Shown here piece after piece: positions 10,071 to 20,589 of a stretch of 64,000 bases of DNA. Positions within the stretch are counted from its first letter, which is position 1. Every line of letters begins with the position of its first letter. The position numbers and the translations under genes were made by a program. The notes beneath the pieces were generated by a model. That model saw only the letters and a list, made by a program, of their open reading frames with translations. It did no database searches and was not told the DNA's origin. This DNA is from Ascarosepion bandense (Eukaryota; Mollusca; Cephalopoda; Sepiida; Sepiidae), in contig JBBBDQ010000347.1 in assembly GCA_037127315.1 (NCBI GenBank), positions 3,339,926 through 3,403,925 of the forward strand, read 5' to 3'.

Positions 10071-10289
10071 AACTGACTGACTACCTTTAATAACAAAAAA
10101 AATATATATGCAATTGATTGATTCGTTTTCCGCGGCTTATCAACTCTTTCAATGTTATTTAAAGCCATTTAATATTTTGAGATTCTAAGAACTTTTTTTC
10201 AATAATGATGATTTGGTGATAAAACTCTTACTAATTAACCTATAGTTAGGGGTGATAAGATGGATTCATAACTTCCCAAATGTATTGGC

Positions 10290-10425
10290 GCATATAACAC
10301 ACACAACCGCAGAAAAGGAATAGCCGCCTACTGCGGGGAAATCTTCTGCCCAGTCAGTTATTGATCAAAGGAGACATGATAGCAGAAGTGCGTCTCACGT
10401 ATGACAGTTAACTGATTGATTGACA
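10290..10425 (+). mobile_element. Ceph-SINE-like fragment S5 (3' part)
   Basis: Keeps the ccgcagaaaaggaatagccg, cctactgcggggaaatcttctgcccagtc and cacgtatgacagttaactgattga blocks, diverged. Confidence 0.55.
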
Positions 10426-10428
10426 TGG

Positions 10429-10545
10429 AAGTGACCATTCTATTTCTAGCATATTTTGTTATAGATCCTATGAACGAGTTACACTTGAGGTCTGGGTTGA
10501 GCTTAAGGCCTAGCAGTTGCTCTTGTCGCTCTCCCTGAGATTTTT
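10429..10545 (-). pseudogene. LINE-A RT fragment
   Basis: Minus strand reads LLGLKLNPDLKCNSFIGSIT then KYARNRM, equivalent to the LLGVTLDxDLxWNxHIxSIAKSAxRR block at the end of the RT domain in jockey/CR1-like elements. Too short to place further. Confidence 0.5.
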
Positions 10546-10571
10546 GGTTGGTTGGTTTGTTTTTATGGCAA

Positions 10572-11034
10572 ATCAGCCTCGGCAGCTCATTTATTGCCAA
10601 CCAAACTTTATTTATTTATTGCTGGTAATACTTTTTTCTTTCAACAATTTGTTGTTGTTTTTTATATAAGTTTTATGTCTAGTAATACATTTTTCTTTTC
10701 GAGTATCAAGATTCATTAGGATTTGTTTTTAAGGGCAGGGTCCCCATGTCCTATCCTTGTTATTTAACCTATAACTGGAGGGAAGGGACGGATTAATACC
10801 TTTCCCAAGGATACCAGTGCTTAAGTGAATGTAGGGTATTCAACTGGAATTCGAACTCGGCCCACCGATTTCTCTTTCCGAGCCGATATCCACTGAACAA
10901 CATCCGTCACTATACGCTTACAGCACCTGGTATTCCCAAGCAGTCACCCATCTAAGTACTGATCAGGTTCAACGTTGTTTAACTTTGGTGATCAAGTCAG
11001 AACTGGTGTATTCAACGCTATAGGCCGTAAGCCT
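10572..11034 (-). mobile_element. Composite 5S-rRNA/tRNA SINE, copy 1
   Basis: On the minus strand from 11034: a full-length 5S rRNA-like unit, ending at about 10920. It includes the 5S internal promoter region (ttaaacaacgttgaacctga, cagtacttagatgggtgac) and the end gggaataccaggtgctgtaag. A Ceph-SINE-type tRNA head follows (tggatatcggctcgg, gttcgaattcc), then the SINE body and a unique 3' part ending ...ggttggcaataaatgagctgccgagg. It lacks the ctaccgcagaaagcaatgg 3' domain of the ordinary SINEs. The second copy at 27666-28118 has the same order and length. Confidence 0.8.
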
Positions 11035-11339
11035 TCTCCTTGAGAGAACACTTGATGAGAATATAACATCACTAGTTTAGTTTTTGTGGAAGTGAATGTG
11101 ACCAAAGAATTTTTTCCCCAGTGAGCTGCTGGAGCAAGGAAATAAGAAACCCTCCAGGTCAGAATCTCCAGACATTTAAAAACCCCTCAAACACAAGACC
11201 AAATCTAACAAAAACATCTAATAAAAATCCAATCTCTAAAATAAAAAAAAAATCAAATCAAATAGCCCTAGATATTATCCGAATTCTCTCATTGTATAGT
11301 TCCAAATATTTCTGGGTGGGGCAAGAAGAAACTTTACTT

Positions 11340-11640
11340 ATATCGCACTGGGCATCACTATAGACGTACGTCTCCGGGAAACGCGGGCGCACGTGAGTTT
11401 TTTTATGAGGCAAATGTTGATTTGTGATTGGTTGGCTTTTAACTCTGATTTCATAACGAGATTGTTGGCGCGCCCGACACTTGTTACGTCCGAGTGTCTG
11501 GCATTTTCTGAGTTACGTTCTCAGTTCGTTTGTAATGTTATCATTTTTGCTTAATTTTAGATATTCTTTCATGTTTATTACGACAGGCGGGTAAGCGCGG
11601 AAACTGATAAACGCTCGCATCAATCTATGAATTAGAACAA
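11340..11640. other. Unique CpG-containing stretch, no gene recognised
   Basis: About 300 bp that looks unlike its surroundings: several CpG-rich words (acgcgggcgcacgtga, ggcgcgcccgac) and a gattggttgg CCAAT-like site. I see no repeat family and no coding frame. Confidence 0.3.
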
Positions 11641-12202
11641 GGAAAGAGAAGAGAGAATTGTTAGGCTTTTATAAAGGATGGGGGAGTGAAAAACAGAAGA
11701 CAAATAGAAAAAGGGCTTGAAAATATAGAGAAATAGAGAAAAGGCAGAGACCCTGAAGGAAAGTAATTGAATAGAGAAAAAAATCAGAAAAAAGAAAAAA
11801 AGAAAGAAACAAGATCGATGAGAAGAATTAAAAGAGAATCGGTCAGGAAGAAAGGCAAGAAAGAAGGAAGAGTCCAAGGGAAATAAAACAATGGAGAAAT
11901 TATACTTATATAGAAAGAAAGAAACAAAGAAACAAACAAATTAACTAACAAACAAATAAATCGTCAAGAAGTAAAGAATAAAGAAAAGATTGAATGAAAA
12001 GAAGAAAACAAAAAAAAATGGAGAACGAAAGAAAGAAAGAAAGAAAGAATACATCGTTCAAGAAAGAGAGGAAGAAAGTAAGGATTTAAGTGGCGAAAGG
12101 AAATAAAACAATGACGAAAGAAAGAAAGAAAGAAACAAACAAACAAACAAACAAACAAAGCAATCGGTCAAGAAGTAAGAATGAGGGATTGAAAAGGAGA
12201 TA

Positions 12203-12250
<48 letters not shown>

Positions 12251-12560
12251 AGTAATCAGTTAGAAAGTAAGGAAGAAATGAAATATTTAATAGACAAAGG
12301 GAAATAAAACGAGAAAGAAAGAAAGAAAAATAAAGAAAAATAAAGAAAAATAAAGAAACAAACAAATGGTCACAAATTAAGGAAGAAAAGACGGATTGAA
12401 TGGACAAAAGAAAATAAAACAATGTAGAAAGAAAGAAAGAAAGAAAGAAACAAACAAACAAACAAACAAACAAACAGATAAATCGGTCAGAAATTAAGGA
12501 AGAAAAGACAGATTGAATGGAGAAAAGTAAAACAATGTAGAAAGAAAGAAAGAAGTCACA
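11640..12560 (+). repeat. Degenerate purine tract: (GAAA)n and (AAAC)n
   Basis: Roughly 0.9 kb of GAAA, AAAC and GGAA words with loose 130-190-bp periodicity: blocks ending in (aaac)n then a tcggtcagaa-gtaagg spacer recur at about 11950, 12160, 12370 and 12480. Open frames on the minus strand (S/F/L only) are composition artefacts. Confidence 0.85.
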
Positions 12561-13395
12561 AAGGAAGGAAGGAAGGAAGGAATGAAGGAAGGAATAAAGG
12601 AAGGAAGGAAGGAAGAAATGAATGAATGAAGGAAGGAAGGAATGAATGAAGGAAGGAAGGAAGGAAGGAAGGAAGGAATGAATGAATGAAGGAAGGAAGG
12701 AAGGAAGGAAGGAATGAATGAATGAAGGAAGGAAGGAAGGAAGGAATGAATGAATGAAGGAATGAATGAAGGAAGGAAGGAAGGAATGAATGAAGGAATG
12801 AAGGGAGGAAGGAAGGAAGGAATGAATGAAGGAAGGAAGGAATGAATGAATGAAGGAAGGAAGGAAGGAATGAATGAAGGAATGAAGGAAGGAAGGAATG
12901 AATGAATGAAGGAATTAATGTAGGAAGGAAGGAAGGAAGGAATGAATGAATGAAGGAAGGAAGGAAGGAAGGAAGGAATGAATGAAGGAAGAAAGGAAGG
13001 AAGGAAGGAAGGAATGAAGGAAGGAATGAATGAATGAAGGAAGGAAGGAAGGAAGGAAGGAATGAATGAATGAAGGAAGGAATGAATGAAGGAAGGAAGG
13101 AAGGAAGGAAGGAAGGAAGGAAGGAATGAAGGAATGAATGAAGGAAGGAAGGAAGGAAGGAATGAAGGAATGATTGAAGGAAGGAAGGAATGAATGAATG
13201 AATGAAGGAAGGAAGGAATGAATGAAGGAAGGAAGGAAGGAAGGAAGGAATGAAGGAATGAATGAAGGAAGGAAGGAAGGAATGAATGAATGAATGAAGG
13301 AATGAATGAATGAAGGAAGGAAGGAAGGAAGGAAGGAAGGAAGGAATGAATGAATGAAGGAATGAAGGAAGGAAGGAAGGAAGGAAGGAAGGAAT
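12560..13395 (+). repeat. Interleaved (GGAA)n/(TGAA)n tetranucleotide array
   Basis: About 835 bp of ggaa runs punctuated by gaatgaatga blocks with almost no other bases. It keeps two minus-strand frames open for about 280-317 codons of S, F, L, P, I and H; these are not genes. Confidence 0.95.
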
Positions 13396-13637
13396 AATCA
13401 AGTTTATCAGAAATGAGTTGGGGCTTCAAGAGAAAAAGAAAAAGCAAAAAACGATGAAGATGTAAATGAAAGATCAGGACATTTTACAAGGCTCTCTCAT
13501 TCAGATTTGCTCTAAATTCTCAGTGGGAAAAAACTTGCTTGTAACATTCTATGCTATTGTGCTCGATCGGACCCCGAATTACCACCGGTCATGATGAATG
13601 GATGCCCTCTCGGAGAGTCTCTATTTCTTGAGAGACT

Positions 13638-13932
13638 CAGTCAAGTGCCATACGTGATACACGCTTTGGGCTATCATGTCTCGAAAGAGACATGACTGAC
13701 TGGGCAGAGGATTATCCTGAAGTAGATCGCCATTGGTTTTTGCGGTAGACTGGTTGCCAGTCAAGGCTATAGAACCCAATCTGTCTTATAACTTAATCCA
13801 TAACTGGACGGATTATTACCTTTCCCAAGGGTATTTGTGCGTACGTGAATGCCATGAATTCAACTGGAATTCGAACTTGGCACCCGATCTCTCGTTCTGA
13901 ATCGATATCCACACCTTCACCATGCACATCCT
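13638..13932 (-). mobile_element. Ceph-SINE-like copy S6
   Basis: Complete on the minus strand: 3' domain at 13638-13720, ggttgcc block at about 13748, body, B box (plus-strand ggaattcgaact), and head at about 13900-13932. It abuts LINE-A RT sequence. Confidence 0.8.
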
Positions 13933-14116
13933 CGAGAGACTACTGGACCATAAACTCACCCATGACCTCAACTTGGCCTCGTACATAGAATCCATCGCTG
14001 AAGATACAAAAATAATGATCGGTTTTCCTGTACCGCTCCAGATTGTACCTGATTCACGTGTTATCCTCTACCTTTGCAAGAAACAGATCAGACCAAGAAT
14101 GGAGTATTGTCTTCAT
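13933..14116 (+). pseudogene. LINE-A RT fragment, left part of an interrupted copy
   Basis: Encodes LERLLDHKLTHDLNLASYIE and VILYLCKKQIRPRMEYC. These are the L-D-x-x-L-x-W-x-x-H-I and LYKxxIRPxMEYC motifs of the RT thumb region in jockey/CR1-type LINEs. The frame is open up to the insertion of element X at 14117 and resumes in the same frame at 14633. Confidence 0.7.
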
Positions 14117-14626
14117 ACTGAGTTTCAGTTTTGTTTAACGGCCTATCAACCGCTGTGGGTAATTTAATGCTAAAAAAGTGGGGTTTAAGGTATTTTTTAA
14201 TGTTCAGTTATAGTGAGTAGGTTTATTTAGTTAGATCTTAAATGTTTTTTTTTATTTTATTATTTTTTATTTTAGCAAACTGTAAATGTCTCTCTAGTTT
14301 TGTATTCAAAAATGTTTTGCTGAATATAATATTTATTTCCTTCAAAAATGTGTTATGGTAATAATTTTTTCTTCAAAAATGTATATTTTTCTATAAAAGT
14401 CTTTTTATGTATATATTTCTAAAAAATTGAATTTATATATTTTCAAAATGTTTTGACTCCAGATTGGGGGTTAACTATTTGCCCATAGCTGGGACCCTAA
14501 CAGCTGCTACCGCTTCGGGTCAGTGTGGACCTAGGAACAACAGCAATTAAGAAGTGGTTCCATGCTCCTCACAACCTCCCAATCAGGGGCCTTGCTACCA
14601 GATGCAGTTTACGTCATGCCCTGGAC
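14117..14626 (+). mobile_element. Element X, copy 1 (unclassified retroposon)
   Basis: 510 bp sharing with copies at 17348-17895 and 43977-44498 a 5' block (ttttgtttaacggc-tatcaacc), a T-rich middle with repeated ttcaaaaatgt motifs, the palindromic-looking block gttaactatttgcccatagc, and the 3' block agaagtggttccatgctcct...gatgcagttta. Flanked by cttcat at 14111-14116 and 14627-14632. It interrupts LINE-A in frame. No Pol III boxes, poly(A) tail or TIRs are evident. Confidence 0.7.
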
Positions 14627-14632
14627 CTTCAT

Positions 14633-14780
14633 TACATTGAGGTGAGAGCTACCCAGTCCTCACTTTCCAGTTTTGACAAAGTCCGAAATCGTCTCGAACT
14701 CCTTATAGGTGACAAACTATTTCCATCTTCCAAACTCTCTTTCACAGACAGGAGTGGCAAGTCTTTCACGGGTCTGTAGC
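14633..14780 (+). pseudogene. LINE-A RT fragment, right part
   Basis: Encodes ATQSSLSSFDKVRNRLELLI then GDKL, matching the APASSLSLLDRVQxRAxRLIGD block that follows MEYC in LINE-A relatives. Together with 13933-14116 it proves a single LINE copy split by element X. Confidence 0.7.
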
Positions 14781-14824
14781 TATTTCCATGGGAAAGCTCG
14801 AACAAACTATTTTTTCCGCCAGTT

Positions 14825-15302
14825 CAATATGTCAGTGAATGCTGGACAATACCATCAAAGATGAAGAAAAAACTTGAAGCAACTGAAATGTGTTTCTACA
14901 GAAGGATGCTGCGAATATCATGGATCGAGCATGTGAGCAATGATAAGGTCTTGGAAATGATGGAAACGAAAAGAAAATTAATACTGACCATCAGGAAGAG
15001 ACAGCTGAAGTTCCTGGTACATGCAGTGAGGAAGGAGGGCTTGGAGAATGTGATATTAACAGGCCAGATAGAAGGAAAAAGATACAGGGGAAAACAACGG
15101 ATGACATATTTGAAGGACCTAATCAGGTGGGTGACGGAACGAGGATTGCATGGTGTAACATGAGAAGGCGTGCTCAGAGCCACCAGGGATAGGGAAAAGT
15201 GGAAGGCTATGATCGCCTACGTCCTGGAGGGATAAGGCACATAGAAGAAGAAGAAGAAGAAGAAGAAGAAGAAGAAGAAGAAGAAGAAGAAGAAGAAGAA
15301 CC
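14825..15302 (+). pseudogene. LINE-C fragment 3 (C-terminus) with (AAG)n tail
   Basis: Encodes the LINE-C C-terminal region: SECWTIPSKMKKKLEATEMC, FYRRMLRISWIEHVSND, RKRQLKFLVHAVRKEGLEN, GKRYRGKQRMTYLKDLIRW. It ends shortly after an ATRDREKWKAMIAYVLEG block, followed by ggcacatag-(aag)n to 15302. This region is the RT-distal end of an APE-type LINE that is common across invertebrates. Truncated at its 5' end, with at least one frameshift near the end. Confidence 0.75.
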
Positions 15303-15310
15303 TTTACGGT

Positions 15311-15590
15311 CTGGACCCGCTATGATAACCCACATTGTTGCAAACCACTAATGTCTTATCCTTATTCCATCGGTGAGTCGTAAGTTCCACTCGAACAGAT
15401 TCTTCCTATGAACCACTGCTCTGTAGAACAGACACATGATTGAGGCTTTCACCGACCCCGATAATCTAAGCATGTTCAAGTTTAGGCTTAGCAGTTATCT
15501 TCCACCTTATCCACATGCACTGGGCCTGCTATACACCTCTACCTCGAGTGGCCCCTGCGGCATGAGAGTCGTGAACACGATTGTAAAAAA
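15311..15590 (+). pseudogene. LINE-A-like C-terminal fragment
   Basis: One frame gives DPDNLSMFKFRLSSYLPPYP preceded by an FFL*TTALWN segment. It resembles the SFFxRTxxLWNxLP...YDLxxFKxxVNxHL end of jockey/CR1-type LINE proteins. It ends with a ggcccctgcgg...cgattgtaaaaaa terminus reminiscent of LINE-A. Diverged; moderate support. Confidence 0.45.
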
Positions 15591-16477
15591 CGAATTATCT
15601 GCATATTTGTAGGAAGAATAATGACCATACAGGACTAAAGAACCAAGAATGATAAGTTCGCAAGGATGGAAGGCAGAAAGAAAGGCAAAATATTATTATG
15701 AACTCAAGTATAAACGACTAATATTAATCACTGAACCAAGTAACCGCTTAAAAATTCTAATAAAAACAAACAATATTTATCTCTTCTCTAGCATAAGAAA
15801 AATAACAAATTGAAATGTAAAAGAGAATATTTAACTATATCCTAACAAAAAAAGGCTTATATGTACAAATATAAACGGGAAAGTTTTCGATATTACAAAC
15901 CAGACTTTTAGAATAAAATGTAACGACCACTATTTGGCTATTCCTGAATCAAGTAAAGGATCATAGACTTCAATAAGATGACCAATATGTTAACAAATGA
16001 ATCAACCAAATGCATATAAAACAATTTAATCCACAAATATTTATCTATTTCCAAACCAAGTAAAGGCTTAGAGACTCAAAAAATATGGCTTTAAAGACTC
16101 AAGTATAAATGACCAAAATTTAGCTATTCCTGAACAAAGTAAAGGATCATAGACTTCAATAAGATGACCAATATGTTTACAAATGAATCAACCAAATGCA
16201 TATAAAACAATTTAAACCACAAATATTTATCTATTTCCAAACCAAGTAAAGGCTTAGAGACTCAAAAAAATATGGCTTTAAAGACTCAAGTATAAATGAC
16301 CAAAATTTAGCTATTCCTGAACCAAGTAAATGATTATAGACTCCAATAAAATGACCAATATGTCTAAAAACGAGTCAAGAAAATGCATATAAAACAATTT
16401 TAACCACAAATATTTATCTATATCCGAACCAAGTAAAGGCTTAGAGACTCAAAAAAATGTGGCTTTGAGTCTAAAAA

Positions 16478-16550
16478 CAACGGCAAGAGACGACGTATAC
16501 GTGATCAGGAAAAGTGTGAAAGATCATGGAAAGATATTCGTTTTGTCTCC
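16478..16550 (+). mobile_element. Short Tc1-like transposase remnant
   Basis: gacgacgtatacgtgatcag through ttcgttttgt parallels the transposase fragment at 26575-26640 (gacgacgtatacgagattat...ttcattttgt). A small piece of the same family embedded in the tandem array. Confidence 0.45.
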
Positions 16551-17347
16551 TTTAATTTGCACAAAGGTGTAACTATTCTCGAACCAAGGAAAGTCTTATA
16601 GACTCAAATATGAACGAGGAATATTTATCTCTCCCCGAATAAATTGAATGATTTTGACTCAAATATAAACTATCAATATTTTTCAATCACCTGATAAATT
16701 ACATGCATAGAAACACAAATATAAACGTTGAATCTTTAACTTTTCCCTAAAGCAGAAAATGTTTGTAGACTCAATTATTAATTACCAGTATTAATCTATT
16801 CCATACCAAATAAATACTTATTAACTCCAATATAAATGACTAATGATTTCACTACTTGTGAACCACATATAAACGAACAATATTTAGAGTATTCCAAAAC
16901 CAGAAAATATCTCAAATATAATCGACAAATATTTGATTATTCTCCAACCATATAAATGATTATAGACAAATATATAAACGGCCAATATTTGTCTATAACA
17001 AACCAAGTAAATGCATATAAAATTCAATATAAACTACCAATATTTAACCTATTCCCAAATGAAATAATGTCTATAGATTCAAATATAAATGTATTTTTGT
17101 TATCTTAGTAAATACTTCTATATTCAAATATAAAAGACCAATAATGAGCTATACACAAACCAATGAAAGGTATATGAACTGAAATATATACAACCAATAT
17201 TTAGTTCTTACAAAACCAAGTATAAGCTTATAAGCTGAACTTTAAACGATCAATATTGATGTAACGCGAACCAAGTAAATGCTTATATCCTCAAATACAA
17301 ACGATACATTTTCAGCTTATTTCTTAAACGAATTTAAGATATATTGA

Positions 17348-17895
17348 GTTTGGAGTTTGAGTTTTGCTTAACGGCATATAAACCTCTGTGGGCTATTTAA
17401 TGCCAAAAAAGGTGGGGTTTTAAGTTTTTTTAATGTTCAGTTATAGTGAGAAGGCTGATTTAGTCAGATTTTAATGAATTTTTTTTTTGTTTTTATTCTT
17501 TTTTATCTAAAAAATGAAAATGTCTTCTAGATTCGTATTCAAAAATGCTTTTCTGAGAATAATTTTTTTCCTTTAAAAATGTTTTATAGTATAAGATTTT
17601 TCTTCAGAAATGTATTGTTTGCAATATTTTTCCTTCAAAAATGTATATTTTTCTATAAAAGTCTATTCTTATAGTTATATTTCTATAAAAAGTGTATTTC
17701 TATTCTTTCATAGTGTTTTGACCCCAGTTTGGGGGTTAACTATTTTCCCATAGCTGGGACACCTAACAGGTGCTACCACTCCGGGTCAGGGTGGACTTGG
17801 AAACAACAGCAATTAAGAGGTGATTCCATGCTCTTCACAACCTCCCAATCAGAGGCCTTGCTGCCGGATGCAGTTTACCGTCATGTTCAAGACCG
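17348..17895 (+). mobile_element. Element X, copy 2, with 13-bp target duplication
   Basis: 548 bp colinear with copies 1 and 3. Flanked by exact duplicates taagatatattga at 17335-17347 and 17896-17908. The host sequence on both sides is the ~60-bp array and becomes continuous if the element and one duplicate are removed. An exact 13-bp duplication is typical of retroposition rather than cut-and-paste. Confidence 0.8.
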
Positions 17896-18191
17896 TAAGA
17901 TATATTGACTCAAATATAAACGATTCATATTTATCTATCCACGAAGCTAGTAAAGAGGCTGATAGACTCGAATATTTGCTTAGACAAGAACAGGTGTATA
18001 GACTAAAATATAAACGACAAATATTTGTCTACGAGTGAGCCTGGCGTAGATAGGTCATGAACCTGTAGAGATCAGCCACTTGTTGTATGCGACAGGTTCC
18101 ACTGTATATCCATGTACCTACTACTGAAAATCTTACATTATGACATAAGAGAAAAAACAAAATTATCCATCCCTCTCTCGAGCGTGACAGG

Positions 18192-18194
<3 letters not shown>

Positions 18195-18240
<46 letters not shown>
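18195..18240. repeat. (AT)n microsatellite
   Basis: About 23 dinucleotide units. Confidence 0.95.
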
Positions 18241-18242
<2 letters not shown>

Positions 18243-18390
18243 GAAAAAAATAATAAATCATTGCTGTGGAGCAAAGACACGCAAAGAGCTTTCATAAATG
18301 CTAGTAAAGCTTCGTACAAGTTAGGAAAAAAATGAACTCATCCGACGCTGCCTTGCTATTATCTCGCTCTCCATGAGCGTGGCAGGGGGG

Positions 18391-18392
<2 letters not shown>

Positions 18393-18451
<59 letters not shown>

Positions 18452-18490
18452 AATTTATATTTATATTACATATTTATATTACATGTAATC

Positions 18491-18576
<86 letters not shown>
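18393..18576. repeat. (CA)n then (TA)n tracts
   Basis: (CA)n at 18393-18427, (TA)n at 18428-18450, a short AT-rich spacer, then (AT)n at about 18495-18576. Confidence 0.95.
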
Positions 18577-18578
<2 letters not shown>

Positions 18579-18586
18579 TATGTGTA

Positions 18587-18840
18587 GGATGTGCGTTGTG
18601 GTGCAATGGATATCGGCTCGGAACGAGGAAATCCGAGGGTTCGAAGTTCGAATTCCAGCTGAATTCATTGCATTCACTTACGCGCAAATACACTTGTGAA
18701 AGGTACTAATCTGTCTATTCCTTCCAGTTATGGGTTAAATAACAGGACAGACTGGGTTCTATAGCCTTGGTCGGCAACCAGTCTACCGCAGAAAGCAATG
18801 GCAACCTACTGCGGGGTATGGCACTTAACTGACTGACTGA
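18587..18840 (+). mobile_element. Ceph-SINE-like copy S7 with internal 3' deletion
   Basis: Head, body and ctaccgcagaaagcaatggc block intact. After cctactgcgggg it jumps directly to tatggcacttaactgactga, losing the usual ~75 bp with the cgagacatgatcg hairpin. Confidence 0.8.
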
Positions 18841-18971
18841 ATATAATAGTTGGAATAATGATTAAGGCTTACATTGGTCATAAAGTGGGGGATCAGTTTA
18901 TTACTTCATAACAATAGGAAACCGATCCCCCAGTAATTACTACATAATAATATAATAGATTTCTTTTCCCT

Positions 18972-19147
18972 TTACCTATGAGTCAAATAACAGGACAGAT
19001 TGGGTTCTATAGCCTTGGTCGGCAACCAGTCTACCGCAGAAAGCAATGGCAACCTACTGCGGGATAATCTTCTGCCCAATCAGTCATGTCTCTTTCGAGA
19101 CATGATCGCTCAAGCGTGTATCACGTATGGCACTTAACTGACTGATA
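18972..19147 (+). mobile_element. Ceph-SINE-like copy S8 (5' truncated)
   Basis: Begins within the body (gagtcaaataacaggacag) and continues intact to cacttaactgactga. No head, so no Pol III promoter. Confidence 0.8.
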
Positions 19148-19210
19148 TAATATGTATGTATATATATTACATATAAAATTTCAAAATTTAGAGAATGGTA
19201 TGATGATTTA

Positions 19211-19800
19211 ATCTTTCATATTATTGTGGGGCCACAGATTATTTAAATGGGTAGAAAATAGTTTTTACCAGCAGATTAGATTTTAGGTTGATTTTTTTTT
19301 TTTTAAATTAGATTTGGTATTATCTCATGGGTAAAGGGTCTGGAATGTTACAGTTAGAATTAGGATTAACTAATTATTGTCTACTTGTAGATATTATGCT
19401 TAAGAAAAACAATTGAGTATTTGGTTGGGTTATTTATTTTAGTAAAATCATGTTTAATTCTTAAGTTATATTCCATTATTAGTTATGAATGAAACATTGT
19501 AATTTATTAAATTTTAAAGAGAATTATTTTTTCTGGGTAAAATACATTGTGAGACTATATATTATTTACAAGAGTAGACTATAATTTTTAGCTGCAGGTT
19601 AGTTTTTGGGTTTTTTTAATTAGATTTTGTATTACTTAATGAGTAAAGGGGTTGGAATTTTTAGTTTAAAATCAGGATTAATAATGATGGTATACTAAAG
19701 AATATTGTAGTAAGAAAAACGATTTGCAGTTTTAGTGAAATACATTTTAATTTTTAACTTGTATTGGAGCATAAGTTACAAATGAAACATAGTTAATGAA
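19211..19800. repeat. Diverged tandem duplication, period ~312 bp
   Basis: Two colinear copies, anchored by gtaaaggg at 19331 and 19643. Blocks agcagattagattttaggtt, aaattagatttggtatta and aagaaaaacaattg have diverged partners about 312 bp downstream. AT-rich, non-coding, no family recognised. Confidence 0.6.
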
Positions 19801-20279
19801 ATTTTTCCGAAAAATATTTTCGATGTTTACATGAAACTGTCAATTTATCTCTACGGTTCAGTAGTTCTTGATTTTTAAGCAGCCTTAAAATCTTCAGCTT
19901 TTCACTCAGACGCAGAGTGCAGATATCGTCGAACGACTTACAGATTCTTTTTTTTTCCAGAATTTTCTATTTTACTTTGGTATTTTGGGGGTTTCGTTTG
20001 TATTCTTCAACTTCCAAAAATACGCAAAAAGGTGTTTGGTTTCGGTACGCATTGTTTTTGAAGGAAGTTAAGTACATATACCAACGCTGTTTAAAAGTGT
20101 TCTTAGTAGATCCAGTATAAACTTTTCTTTAACATTTAGGGGTTCATTTAATGTTATATTACATTGGTACCTAATAAGATTTATTAGACACCTATTTTCC
20201 AGTGAACAATTGTTAGATTTCGACAATTACATATGTTTGTATTTCTTTTGCCTTCATTTTTTGGATAGTTATTATTACT

Positions 20280-20577
20280 AGAATGTGCGTTGGATATCGG
20301 CTCGGAACTAGAAATCGGGGAGCCGAGTGCGAATTCCAGCTGAATTCATTGCATTCACTTACGCGCAGATACTCTTTGGAAAGGTATTAATCCGTCTATT
20401 CCTTCCAGTTATGGATTAAATAGCAGGACAGATTGGGTTCTATAGCCTTGGTCGGCAACTAGTCTACTGCAGAAAGTAATGGCAACCTACTGTGGGATAA
20501 TCGTCTGCTCAGTCAGTCATGTCTCTTTCAAGACATGATCGCCCAAGTGTGTATCACCTATAGCACTTAACTGACTG
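20280..20577 (+). mobile_element. Ceph-SINE-like copy S9 with 9-bp target duplication
   Basis: Flanked by attattact at 20271-20279 and 20578-20586. The head has lost about 11 bp within the A box (gtgcgttggatatcgg). The B box also has a change (gtgcgaattcc), so this copy is probably not transcribed from its own promoter. Confidence 0.85.
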
Positions 20578-20589
20578 ATTATTACTTTG

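Larger units (their letters stand above)
15680..18040 (+). repeat. Degenerate ~60-bp tandem array (interrupted)
   Basis: Monomers of about 60 bp built on actcaaatataaacgacca, atatttatctatt and gaaccaagtaaaggcttata, about 30 diverged copies. A ~180-bp higher-order unit is nearly identical in three successive copies at about 15918-16465. Split at 17348-17895 by element X; the right remnant is 17909-18040. A short Tc1-like fragment lies at 16478-16550. Confidence 0.8.

Noticed and set aside
12494..13447. 317- and 281-codon minus-strand open frames of S/F/L/P/I/H
   Set aside because: They are translations of the GGAA/TGAA array; stop codons are absent because of composition, with no domain and identical periodicity in several frames.
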